From Erwinia sp. S63 (GTDB lineage Bacteria; Pseudomonadota; Gammaproteobacteria; Enterobacterales; Enterobacteriaceae), in contig NZ_JACVUP010000020.1 of the NCBI RefSeq assembly GCF_016625195.1, forward strand, positions 39,887 to 103,886: a stretch of DNA of 64,000 nucleotides, in the 5' to 3' direction. Below are positions 51,838-61,104 of the stretch, one piece after another. Numbering within the stretch: position 1 is the first letter of the stretch; each line of letters starts with the position of its first letter. The position numbers were made by a program, and so were the translations under genes. A model generated the notes under the pieces. That model did no database searches. It was given only the letters and a program-made list of their open reading frames with translations, and was not told the origin of the DNA.

Positions 51838-52332
51838 TCAAAGACAGTGTGCGTAACGTTGCAGTGCTTGCTGCAAGTTGAGTTGCAACGTTGCGTGCGC
51901 CAATTCGCGGATGCCTGGTGTTACGCGCGATGAGCCGCGTTGATTTAACCACTCGACCACATCAACCAGGTGCCACAGCGCGGTTTTACCATCATGAATC
52001 GGGCGTGGGAACTGCGGGCTGTGAGTGAGCATTAACTTCCGCATATTCTGGCGTGACACGCCAATCAACTCGGCGATATCCGTAAGGCCGACCAGGTCGG
52101 GGGCCGCTTCAATCAGTTCGGCATCGGGTAATGCCTGAATGACTTCGGCTAAGGCATCGCGAATCGCTTGCTGCGCACTCTCCGCTTCCCGGCAGTACAT
52201 CAGACTCAATTTACCTGCTACGCCAGTACCCACCAGCGCATCAGTGCAACCGGCAGCACCGAGTCGCTCCAGGGCTTCGTCATCAGAAACAGCGTCACTC
52301 AACTGAAAACGTAACGTGAATTCAAATTCCAT
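51838..52332 (-). CDS. helix-turn-helix DNA-binding protein (AlpA/MerR-like)
   Basis: A 164-residue protein. The C-terminal half has a helix-turn-helix LVGLTDIAELIGVSRQNMRKLMLTHSPQFPRPIHDGKTALWHLVDVVEWLNQRG that looks like the AlpA/MerR-type excisionase fold. The N-terminal half (MEFEFTLRFQLSDAVSDDEALERLGAAGCTDALVG) is a ferredoxin-like alpha/beta unit found with such domains. An AAGGA site precedes the ATG. It converges on mgtE (two bases apart) and diverges from the yodC-like gene. Target genes are unknown. Confidence 0.8.
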   Translation of the reverse strand: MEFEFTLRFQLSDAVSDDEALERLGAAGCTDALVGTGVAGKLSLMYCREAESAQQAIRDALAEVIQALPDAELIEAAPDLVGLTDIAELIGVSRQNMRKLMLTHSPQFPRPIHDGKTALWHLVDVVEWLNQRGSSRVTPGIRELAHATLQLNLQQALQRYAHCL

Positions 52333-52604
52333 TTTTGATCCTTAGAAAATTCAATTTCTTTGTGTGGGTGTCGCTTCCTTTCTGACATTGCATGCCACCT
52401 TATACTTTGAATTCTATGTTGTCAACTGACAACCATCTTCAGTTTTAAGATGCTATGTCATCAGCATTTAAGGCGTGAGAGAACAAGAAGTGTCCTGTGA
52501 TCCCGGATTTCATTTGAGGTTGGATACCAGCGCACAAAATCGAGCGCGCCTGAGTTAAAGCGCATATACACTTAGCGCTATCACTGACCTGAGGGAGAAA
52601 CAGC

Positions 52605-52784
52605 ATGTTTAAAGTTGATGATTTTGTGCAGTCGAAGACCGGTGGCCCAAAGATGCAGGTCACACGGGTTGAAGGTGACTTGCTATGGTGTGCGCGTATT
52701 GACGATCCCATCAAACGTGAGATCGAAGTCAGAGCAGATAGCGTGAATTTGTATCACGAAGAAGGCGATTTCGGCGTGTGCTGA
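52605..52784 (+). CDS. YodC-family small protein (DUF2158)
   Basis: A 59-residue frame beginning MFKVDDFVQSKTGGPKM with GGGAG seven bases upstream. The V-Q-x-K-T/S-G-G-P-K-M-x-V phrase and a later W-C-x-R/W are the DUF2158/YodC signature. No function is known for the family. It is too short for most frame cut-offs. It is divergent from the helix-turn-helix gene. Confidence 0.82.
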   Translation: MFKVDDFVQSKTGGPKMQVTRVEGDLLWCARIDDPIKREIEVRADSVNLYHEEGDFGVC

Positions 52785-52864
52785 TGCGCTGTAATTGCGC
52801 GATACACCGCGACGTTACTGGCCCTTTCGCCTTATCTTAACTACCGCCTTGCACATCTTAGAGC

Positions 52865-52880
52865 GCGGCCTTTTGGCCGC
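52865..52880. terminator. GC hairpin between yodC-like gene and DUF3750 gene
   Basis: GCGGCC-TTTT-GGCCGC forms a 6-bp stem between convergent genes, without a T-run on either side. Confidence 0.4.
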
Positions 52881-52966
52881 CTATTACGGATGACACGCGC
52901 GGCAAGGCATGCCTCTATCATTGAACCAGTACGTCGCCATTTATTGCGTAATGTGGATGCAGGCCA

Positions 52967-53743
52967 TCACGGATTATCTTTCTGCAGATTATCCTGCCCA
53001 ATCCCACCAATAAAAGGCAGTCGCAATTTTAGCGGTGAGAAATCGAGCCCTAAATTCAGTCCGAGTAAATTCACTTCCAGCCCCTCTTCCGCCCCCAGCG
53101 TGACCCCCAATACGCCTAACAGTGAAACCTGTACACCGCGCCCCGACGGCGGTAAACCAATCGGATGCAGCAACGAGCGATAGTCTTTGCCTAACGCATT
53201 AGCAGGCAGGTCTAACTTTAATGCAGGTACTTCACGGCCAATGTGCGCCATGAAGGTGTTACTGTTCGGTCCCGGCCACGCGTGATAGGTCGTTGGCCAC
53301 GGGTAGGATTTTATCGCCGCTTCGATCTGCGGAATCATTGCTTCTGCTTCCTTGCCGCGATGCTCCACCAGTAAACGCGGTTTCGCGCCGTACCAGTATC
53401 CATCGGGCAGGTTTGCGTTGCGACGCACCTTATCGCCGCTGCCCCAGCTGATCACTTCATAACGGTTGTACTGCGTCTCACCAGCACGTTTAAAAATGAT
53501 CCACGGATGCACCGCGACAGCGCCCTTCCAGCCGTAAGTAGGTGCGGCATAGACCTGCACGATGGCCAGATTGGCATATTGATGCGGGTCCGGCGCTAAC
53601 CCGGCCGAATCCCGTCGCGCCGTCGCCCAGCCACCGCGCTCACTGGTTAACTCACCGGTGCGCGTGGCCTGCGCCAGACTGGCTGCCAGCGAGAGCAACA
53701 CAATACAGAGGAAAGAGAGTAGAAAGGCTTTCAATGGCAGCAT
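52967..53743 (-). CDS. DUF3750 secreted or membrane-anchored protein
   Basis: About 258 residues. A signal/anchor segment (PLKAFLLSFLCIVLLSLAASLAQA) precedes a domain with WIIFKRAGETQYNRYEVISWGSGD, YPWPTTYHAWPGPNSNTFMAHIGREVP and HPIGLPPSGRGVQVSLLGVLGVTLGAEEGLEVNLLGLNLGLDFSPLKLRLP, matching DUF3750 from memory. The conserved Trp-Pro-Gly-Pro-Asn-Ser-Asn-Thr phrase suggests an active or binding site. Function is unknown. The start is uncertain: ATG 53743 has AGGA eight bases before it, and ATGs at 53752 and 53782 are alternatives. Confidence 0.8.
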   Translation of the reverse strand: MLPLKAFLLSFLCIVLLSLAASLAQATRTGELTSERGGWATARRDSAGLAPDPHQYANLAIVQVYAAPTYGWKGAVAVHPWIIFKRAGETQYNRYEVISWGSGDKVRRNANLPDGYWYGAKPRLLVEHRGKEAEAMIPQIEAAIKSYPWPTTYHAWPGPNSNTFMAHIGREVPALKLDLPANALGKDYRSLLHPIGLPPSGRGVQVSLLGVLGVTLGAEEGLEVNLLGLNLGLDFSPLKLRLPFIGGIGQDNLQKDNP

Positions 53744-53970
53744 CGACGGCATCCTGATGATTAACAATTCACCTGCCATCATGCATTGATAGAGGTGAGT
53801 TTGTATTCACTAACTATGCGATAGGACAAATTGCACTGAAAATGCATGTCGGTTGGCAATAAAAGAATGGCGTATATCTCGCAGATGCACACACTTCACT
53901 AACCCTTGCGTTGCATCAATGTCGCTTATAAAAGACAATTTTCGCTGGATTGAATGCTTGCGAGGACGCT

Positions 53971-54297
53971 ATGCTGTATACCACTAAACGTTATCAGGAT
54001 CCTGATGGCAAAGTTCCCTATACCGAATGGATAATCAAATTAAGAAAGAGGGATCCTCGCGCCGCAGCAAAGATAGATACTCGAGTGGATCGCGCTGAAA
54101 GTGGAAACTTTGGCGACTACCGATTTGAAAGAGAGGGTGTTTGGGAATTAAAAATCGATTATGGCCCGGGTTACCGCGTCTACTACGCACTCGATGGAGA
54201 TAGGATAATTTTGCTTCTTATTGGGGGAGATAAATCGTCCCAAAAACAAGACTTAGCAAAAGCAGTAAAATTTTGGCGTGAATATCAAACGAGGTAA
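53971..54297 (+). CDS. RelE/ParE-superfamily toxin (addiction-module killer, COG3657-like)
   Basis: A 108-residue protein, MLYTTKRYQDPDGKVPYTEWI...KFWREYQTR. The order of strands, the E-L-K-I-D-Y-G-P-G-Y-R-V-Y-Y block and the late LLLIGGDKSSQKQDLAKA are typical of the Gp49-like RelE toxins. Family members cut mRNA on the ribosome. I used the ATG at 53971 with GAGG five bases upstream; seven earlier codons are possible. The antitoxin gene starts four bases after its stop. Confidence 0.9.
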   Translation: MLYTTKRYQDPDGKVPYTEWIIKLRKRDPRAAAKIDTRVDRAESGNFGDYRFEREGVWELKIDYGPGYRVYYALDGDRIILLLIGGDKSSQKQDLAKAVKFWREYQTR

Positions 54298-54301
54298 CAG
54301 C

Positions 54302-54631
54302 ATGACTATCATCACTCAATCTGCACCAAAGAAAAAAGCAGTCAGTCACGACGATGCGATGGTAGCAGAGCTGCGAGAAAACCCTGATTACGCTGAAATC
54401 TACCTGCAAACGGCATTGGAAGATATCTACGAAGAAGGTGGGATAGCTGCCTTTCTGATCGCCCTTCGCCGGGTAGTTGAGGCTCGGGGTGGCATTAGCG
54501 AAATCTCTCGCAAATCGGGGTTGTCGCGCCAGCAGTTGTACAAAACGCTCTCAGAAAAAGGAAATCCAACGCTCACTACCCTAACAGAGATTACTCGTGC
54601 GGCGGGCGTTAGGCTTATCCCTCACCTCTAA
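54302..54631 (+). CDS. HigA-type antitoxin (addiction-module antidote, COG3636-like)
   Basis: A 109-residue partner: N-terminal segment that would neutralise the toxin and a C-terminal helix-turn-helix (GGISEISRKSGLSRQQLYKTLSEKGNPTLTTLTEITRAAG), which binds the operon promoter. The ATG at 54302 has GAGG seven bases upstream. Toxin-first order is usual for this class. The pair is an insertion relative to the E. coli yfgI-guaA order. Confidence 0.9.
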   Translation: MTIITQSAPKKKAVSHDDAMVAELRENPDYAEIYLQTALEDIYEEGGIAAFLIALRRVVEARGGISEISRKSGLSRQQLYKTLSEKGNPTLTTLTEITRAAGVRLIPHL

Positions 54632-54636
54632 AGAAG

Positions 54637-54658
54637 AAGCCCGCATTTAAGCGGGCTT
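54637..54658. terminator. terminator between the antitoxin gene and guaA
   Basis: AAGCCCGC-N6-GCGGGCTT, an 8-bp stem. Read leftward it is followed by TTCTTCTTT, so it mainly ends guaBA transcription; on the plus strand the tail is weak. Confidence 0.75.
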
Positions 54659-54682
54659 GATAGGCAATTCAATCAGCGGAAA

Positions 54683-56263
<1,581 letters not shown>

Positions 56264-56300
56264 TGAGGCGTTTCCATTGGGATGGACTTAATAATAAAAG

Positions 56301-56320
56301 CGCCCGGCAGGTGCCGGGCG
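56301..56320 (-). terminator. hairpin with T-rich tail between guaB and guaA
   Basis: Read leftward, CGCCCGGCA-CC-TGCCGGGCG is followed by CTTTTATTATT. It has the form of an intrinsic terminator inside the operon and may lower guaA expression relative to guaB. Confidence 0.65.
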
Positions 56321-56335
56321 TTGAATCTTACGGGA

Positions 56336-57802
56336 TTATGAACCCATGCGGTAGTTCGGTGACTCTTTGGTGATGGTCACGTCATGCACGTGGCTTTCAG
56401 TGATGCCTGCGCCACTGATGCGCACGAACTCAGCTTTAGTACGCAGATCATCGATGGTTGGGCAACCGGTCAGGCCCATGCAAGAACGCAGACCACCCAT
56501 TTGCTGATGCACGATCTCTTTCAGACGGCCTTTGTACGCTACGCGACCTTCGATACCTTCTGGCACCAGTTTGTCAGCGGCGTTATCGGTCTGGAAGTAG
56601 CGGTCAGAAGAGCCTTTAGACATTGCGCCCAGTGAGCCCATACCGCGATAAGATTTAAATGCACGGCCCTGATACAGTTCGATCTCGCCAGGAGATTCTT
56701 CGGTACCTGCCAGCATAGAACCGACCATCACAGCTGCAGCACCCGCCGCGATAGCTTTGGCGATATCACCTGAGAAGCGGATACCGCCATCAGCCACAAC
56801 CGGAATACCGGTGCCTTCCAGCGCAGCAACCGCATCAGAAACGGCGGAGATCTGTGGAACACCTACGCCAGTCACGATACGTGTGGTGCAGATTGAGCCA
56901 GGGCCGATCCCCACTTTCACCGCGCTCACGCCCGCTTCGGCCAGTGCCAATGCACCTGCGCCAGTCGCGACGTTACCACCGATGATTTCGAGGTCAGGAT
57001 ATTTTGCACGGGTTTCACGGATACGCTGCAGAACGCCTTCAGAGTGACCGTGTGACGAGTCAATCAGCAGGACGTCAACACCCGCAGCGACCAGCGCATC
57101 AACACGCTCTTCGTTGCCCGCGCCAGCGCCAACCGCAGCACCCACACGCAGGCGGCCTTCCGCATCTTTACAGGCGTTAGGTTTACGTTCTGCTTTCTGG
57201 AAGTCTTTAACGGTAATCATGCCCAGCAGGTGGAAGCTGTCATCCACAACCAGCGCCTTCTCAACACGCTTCTCGTGCATTTTCTGCAGTACGATGTCGC
57301 GTGCTTCACCCTCTTTCACCGTGACCAGACGCTCTTTCGGCGTCATCACAGCGGAAACTGGCAGGCTCAGGTCGGTCACAAAACGCACGTCACGACCGGT
57401 AATGATACCGACCAGCTCATTGTCTGTGTTCACAACCGGATAACCCGCAAAGCCGTTGCGCTCGGTCAGCTCTTGCACTGCCGCCAGCGTGGTGGTTGGC
57501 AGAACAGTTTGCGGATCGGTCACTACGCCACTTTCGTGTTTTTTCACTTTGCGAACTTCATCCGCCTGGCGCTCAATCGACATGTTTTTGTGGATAAAGC
57601 CCAGACCGCCTTCCTGCGCCAGTGCAATTGCCAGACCGGCTTCGGTCACGGTGTCCATGGCAGCAGACAGCATAGGGATGTTCAGACGGATGTTTTTCGT
57701 CAGTTGGGTGCTGAGATCAGCGGTGTTCGGTAAGACAGTGGAGTGAGCTGGAACGAGCAGAACGTCGTCAAAAGTGAGGGCTTCTTTAATGATTCTTAGC
57801 AT
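56336..57802 (-). CDS. guaB: GuaB, IMP dehydrogenase
   Basis: A 488-residue enzyme (same as E. coli) that oxidises IMP to XMP with NAD+, the control step for guanine nucleotides. A TIM barrel is interrupted by a CBS pair (about 93-205). The catalytic Cys is in GPGSICTTRIVTG (about 305), the flap in GMGSLGAMS...RYFQ. First gene of guaBA, divergent from xseA. Confidence 0.98.
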   Translation of the reverse strand: MLRIIKEALTFDDVLLVPAHSTVLPNTADLSTQLTKNIRLNIPMLSAAMDTVTEAGLAIALAQEGGLGFIHKNMSIERQADEVRKVKKHESGVVTDPQTVLPTTTLAAVQELTERNGFAGYPVVNTDNELVGIITGRDVRFVTDLSLPVSAVMTPKERLVTVKEGEARDIVLQKMHEKRVEKALVVDDSFHLLGMITVKDFQKAERKPNACKDAEGRLRVGAAVGAGAGNEERVDALVAAGVDVLLIDSSHGHSEGVLQRIRETRAKYPDLEIIGGNVATGAGALALAEAGVSAVKVGIGPGSICTTRIVTGVGVPQISAVSDAVAALEGTGIPVVADGGIRFSGDIAKAIAAGAAAVMVGSMLAGTEESPGEIELYQGRAFKSYRGMGSLGAMSKGSSDRYFQTDNAADKLVPEGIEGRVAYKGRLKEIVHQQMGGLRSCMGLTGCPTIDDLRTKAEFVRISGAGITESHVHDVTITKESPNYRMGS

Positions 57803-57853
57803 TGCAATATCTCCACCTGGGGGCGATTAAAACAGATAAAATATTGCCGCGGC

Positions 57854-57879
57854 ATTATACAGGCCGAAATCGATTGCCT
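57854..57879 (-). promoter_or_regulatory. guaB promoter with PurR-like operator and GC-rich discriminator
   Basis: Read leftward, TATAAT (57854-57859) is followed by GCCGCGGC, a GC-rich discriminator like that of the stringently controlled E. coli guaBA promoter. AGGCAATCGATTTCGG (57864-57879) matches the PurR pattern AnGCAAnCGnTTnCnT except at the last base, and overlaps the spacer. Confidence 0.7.
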
Positions 57880-57902
57880 CCAGTGTTTTTTAGGAAAAAG
57901 TC

Positions 57903-57930
57903 TTGATCCTTCGGGTGAGCAATGTAGTAT
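57903..57930 (+). promoter_or_regulatory. candidate xseA promoter
   Basis: TTGATC (57903-57908) and TAGTAT (57925-57930) are separated by 16 bp, 42 bp upstream of the xseA start. Confidence 0.4.
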
Positions 57931-57971
57931 CGGTTGATTAACCCTCTGATTTAAAATTTGATCTACATCAC

Positions 57972-59345
57972 ATGTCGCTACCGCCAACCGCCAATATTTT
58001 TACTGTCAGCCGCCTGAATACCACGGTGCGCCAACTGCTGGAAAATGAGATGGGCCTGGTGTGGCTCAGTGCTGAGATTTCGAATTTTAGCCAGCCCTCT
58101 TCTGGCCACTGGTACTTCACGTTAAAGGATGATGGTGCACAAGTTCGCTGCGCGATGTTCCGTAATAGCAACCGCCGCGTCACCTTCCGTCCTCAGCATG
58201 GTCAGCAGGTTTTGGTACGCGCCAGCATTACGCTGTATGAACCTCGTGGCGACTATCAGTTGATTATCGAAAGTATGCATCCGGCGGGTGAAGGTCTGTT
58301 GCAGCAGCAGTTTGAGCAATTGAAAGCGCGACTGGCGGCCGAAGGGCTGTTCGATCAGCAGTTTAAACAGCCGCTGCCCGATCCGGCGCGCCAGGTTGGC
58401 GTCATCACCTCCGCCACGGGCGCTGCGCTGCATGATGTGCTGCGCGTACTGCATCGCCGCGATCCGTCGCTGCCGGTAGTTATCTACCCCACGCCGGTGC
58501 AAGGTATCGATGCGCCCGCAGCCATCGTGCGTGCCATTGAACTGGCGAACCAGCGTGATGAGTGTGACGTGTTGATCGTCGGCCGTGGCGGCGGATCGCT
58601 GGAAGATTTATGGAGCTTTAACGACGAGCGTGTGGCGCGCGCTATCTTTGCCAGCCGCCTGCCCATCGTCAGTGCCGTTGGCCACGAAACAGACGTCACC
58701 ATCGCTGACTTTGTGGCTGATTTGCGCGCCCCTACCCCTTCTGCGGCCGCAGAAGTCGTGAGCCGCAATCAGGTGGAGCTTTTGCGCCGTTTGCAGTCAC
58801 AGCAGCAGCGCATGGAAATGGCGATGGATTTCTACATTGCTGAACAGCAGCGTCGCTTCACCCGCATTCAACATCGCTTACAACAGCAGCATCCGCAGTT
58901 GCGCCTGGCACGCCAGCAAACCACGTTGTTCCAGCTACAGCGCCGCCTCGGCGAAGCGATGGATCAACGCCTGCGCGTCGCCAATCGCCAGCAGGATCGC
59001 GTGTTACAGCGCCTCAATACTCAGCAGCCGCAGGGGCGTATTCTGCGTGCGCAGCAGCAGATGCAGCAGTGGCAGTATCGCCTGCAGCAGGGCATGGAGA
59101 AGCAGCTGAATCACAATCGTCAGCGCTTTGGCAATCTGGCTGCACAACTGGAGGGCGTCAGTCCGCTGGCGACTCTGGCTCGCGGTTTTAGCGTGACAAC
59201 GGATACCCAAGGCCAGTTGGTGAAGAAAACCCAGCAATTGCATAAAGGCGATCTACTGCGCACCCGTCTGGATGATGGCTGGGTGGAAAGCCAGGTGACC
59301 GCCCTTGAGCCGCAGAAATCACGTAGCCGTAAAGCACGCTCCTAG
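57972..59345 (+). CDS. xseA: XseA, exodeoxyribonuclease VII large subunit
   Basis: A 457-residue subunit (E. coli 456). The N-terminal OB fold (SAEISNFSQPSSGHWYFTLKDDGAQVRCAMF) binds single-stranded DNA; the catalytic region contains SATGAALHD, GRGGGSLEDLW and SAVGHETDVTIADFVADLRAPTPSAAAE. The long glutamine-rich coiled coil (about 270-390) binds XseB, which is encoded elsewhere. Divergent from guaB, as in E. coli. Confidence 0.97.
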   Translation: MSLPPTANIFTVSRLNTTVRQLLENEMGLVWLSAEISNFSQPSSGHWYFTLKDDGAQVRCAMFRNSNRRVTFRPQHGQQVLVRASITLYEPRGDYQLIIESMHPAGEGLLQQQFEQLKARLAAEGLFDQQFKQPLPDPARQVGVITSATGAALHDVLRVLHRRDPSLPVVIYPTPVQGIDAPAAIVRAIELANQRDECDVLIVGRGGGSLEDLWSFNDERVARAIFASRLPIVSAVGHETDVTIADFVADLRAPTPSAAAEVVSRNQVELLRRLQSQQQRMEMAMDFYIAEQQRRFTRIQHRLQQQHPQLRLARQQTTLFQLQRRLGEAMDQRLRVANRQQDRVLQRLNTQQPQGRILRAQQQMQQWQYRLQQGMEKQLNHNRQRFGNLAAQLEGVSPLATLARGFSVTTDTQGQLVKKTQQLHKGDLLRTRLDDGWVESQVTALEPQKSRSRKARS

Positions 59346-59392
59346 CTGAAAAACTATACTTCTGGCATGTTCCCTCACGGCCAGGAGTTACT

Positions 59393-60406
59393 ATGACCTA
59401 CAGCGTTATTCCTCCGTATATTCTTCGCAACATCATTGACCATTGCTCGGGTGCGCCTCAGGAGTCTGCTCGCCGCACCCTCACCCATGTTCAGCAACTG
59501 ATGGCTGAACACAACCATAAAGCTACCAGCGCGGCCACCGCACAGCCTGGCAGCGTATTACGTGCCATCTTTGATGCGGAGAACACACAGAATCTACCCG
59601 GCACCTTGATCCGCGATGAAGGCCAGCCGGGTAATGGCGATATTGCGGCTGAAGAGGCCTGGAATTATCTCGGCATCACCTACGACTTCTACTGGCAGAT
59701 CTTCAAGCGCAACTCACTGGATAACAAGGGCCTGAAGCTGGATGGCACCGTGCATTACGGCAAGGAGTATCAGAACGCCTTTTGGAACGGTCAGCAGATG
59801 GTGTTTGGTGACGGCGATGGCGAGATCTTTAACCGCTTTACCATCGCGCTGGATGTGGTGGCACATGAACTCACCCATGGCGTGACCGAGAACGAAGCAG
59901 GACTGGTTTACTTCCAGCAGTCCGGTGCGTTGAATGAATCGATGTCTGATGTGTTCGGCTCGCTGGTGAAGCAGTTCCATCTGCAGCAAACCGCCGATCA
60001 GGCTGACTGGTTGATTGGTGAAGGGTTGTTAGCTGCCGGGATTAAAGGCCGAGGACTGCGCTCCATGTCCGCACCTGGCACGGCCTACGACGATCCGAAA
60101 CTCGGCAAAGACCCGCAACCGGCGGATATGGATCACTACATCGAAACGCGGGATGACAATGGCGGTGTCCATCTCAATTCTGGCATTCCTAACCGTGCGT
60201 TTTACCTTGCCGCTAAAGCGTTAGGCGGCTTTGCCTGGGAGTTAGCGGGCCACGCCTGGTACGACACCCTCTGTGACAAGACACTGCCGCAGGATGCCGA
60301 TTTCAGTACCTTTGCACGCTTTACCGTCGAACATGGCGGCAAGCGATTTAACCGCTCGGTGGCCGAAGCGATTCAATCCGCCTGGCAGCAGGTAGGCGTA
60401 AAGTGA
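59393..60406 (+). CDS. protealysin-type M4 neutral metalloprotease
   Basis: A 337-residue thermolysin-family protease with a short propeptide and no signal peptide, as in protealysin of Serratia. The zinc site is His158-Glu159-x-x-His162 (VVAHELTHGVTE) with Glu182 in GALNESMSDVFG; the transition-state His lies in GGVHLNSGIPNRAFYLAA. The propeptide PPL motif is PPY here (VIPPYILRNI, residues 6-15). The stop overlaps the GTG of the inhibitor gene by four bases, so enzyme and inhibitor are made together. Confidence 0.93.
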   Translation: MTYSVIPPYILRNIIDHCSGAPQESARRTLTHVQQLMAEHNHKATSAATAQPGSVLRAIFDAENTQNLPGTLIRDEGQPGNGDIAAEEAWNYLGITYDFYWQIFKRNSLDNKGLKLDGTVHYGKEYQNAFWNGQQMVFGDGDGEIFNRFTIALDVVAHELTHGVTENEAGLVYFQQSGALNESMSDVFGSLVKQFHLQQTADQADWLIGEGLLAAGIKGRGLRSMSAPGTAYDDPKLGKDPQPADMDHYIETRDDNGGVHLNSGIPNRAFYLAAKALGGFAWELAGHAWYDTLCDKTLPQDADFSTFARFTVEHGGKRFNRSVAEAIQSAWQQVGVK

Positions 60407-60729
60407 ATATTCAACTGACTGATGACGCCATCATTGAACTGGCGCGTGAAGGCGGCATTGCCTTCATCCCCAACCTGCGCGGCGAGCGCCGCTTTGCCCT
60501 GGCACAGCTGCCGGAGCCGCAAAAACAGCGAGTGTGCAACGTGCTGGAGCAGGCATTACCGTTGGGTGAACCAGAAGATCAGGCGGCGAATCTTGGCAGC
60601 GGCGATCAGCGCTATTTTCGCATTCAAATCACTTATGCCACGCATCAAGAGGCGGGTTCCATCGTGATTTTAATTCCAGAAACCGTGGCATCGCCAGAAT
60701 TAGAGGCACTTTGGCGCGACGGCCAGTAA
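60403..60729 (+). CDS. emfourin, inhibitor of the adjacent M4 protease
   Basis: A 108-residue protein starting at GTG (GTGA overlap with the protease stop). The text IELAREGGIAFIPNLRGERRFALAQLPEPQKQRVCNVLEQALP matches the protealysin-associated inhibitor family as I recall it. It would keep the intracellular protease inactive until needed. The one cysteine (residue 44) has no partner. Confidence 0.85.
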   Translation: MNIQLTDDAIIELAREGGIAFIPNLRGERRFALAQLPEPQKQRVCNVLEQALPLGEPEDQAANLGSGDQRYFRIQITYATHQEAGSIVILIPETVASPELEALWRDGQ

Positions 60730-60833
60730 AGAACTCGGAGATCTCCCAAAGCAAGCTCTAACCGATTGACTATACTCATTATGTGGCTAGCTAGTCCACG
60801 TCGAAGAAAACACCCTTAGATGAGGTCTCTGCT

Positions 60834-61016
60834 ATGACACTAAAGAAGCAAAGAGGTGGTGCCGGGAACTTTGCAGAGGACCCGGAGCGTGCCAGGGAAG
60901 CCGGCAGTGCTGGCGGCAAAGTCAGTGGGGGCAATTTCAGAAACGATCCTGAAAGAGCCAGGGAAGCTGGAAGAAAAGGAGGACAAAAAAGCCGTCGCCC
61001 CTCTAAGCCGCAGTGA
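60834..61016 (+). CDS. KGG-repeat (Con-10-like) general stress protein
   Basis: A 60-residue, highly charged, hydrophilic protein made of two repeats, GAGNFAEDPERAREAGSAGGK and GGNFRNDPERAREAGRKGGQK (about 9-30 and 32-52). This is the KGG/Con-10 pattern seen in stress-induced, probably disordered proteins such as YciG. No enzymatic role is known. It may be independent of emfourin: 104 bp separate them. Confidence 0.9.
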   Translation: MTLKKQRGGAGNFAEDPERAREAGSAGGKVSGGNFRNDPERAREAGRKGGQKSRRPSKPQ

Positions 61017-61062
61017 ATAAGGTACCTTAAGGAGTGAAGTGCGCCACGGATGGTTAATAAAA

Positions 61063-61090
61063 AAAGGCCGACATCATGATGTCGGCCTTT
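61063..61090. terminator. bidirectional terminator between the KGG gene and gcd
   Basis: A perfect 28-bp palindrome, AAAGGCCGACAT-CATG-ATGTCGGCCTTT, with A/T runs outside both arms, between convergent genes. Confidence 0.93.
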
Positions 61091-61104
61091 CTCATTTCGG
61101 CAAC

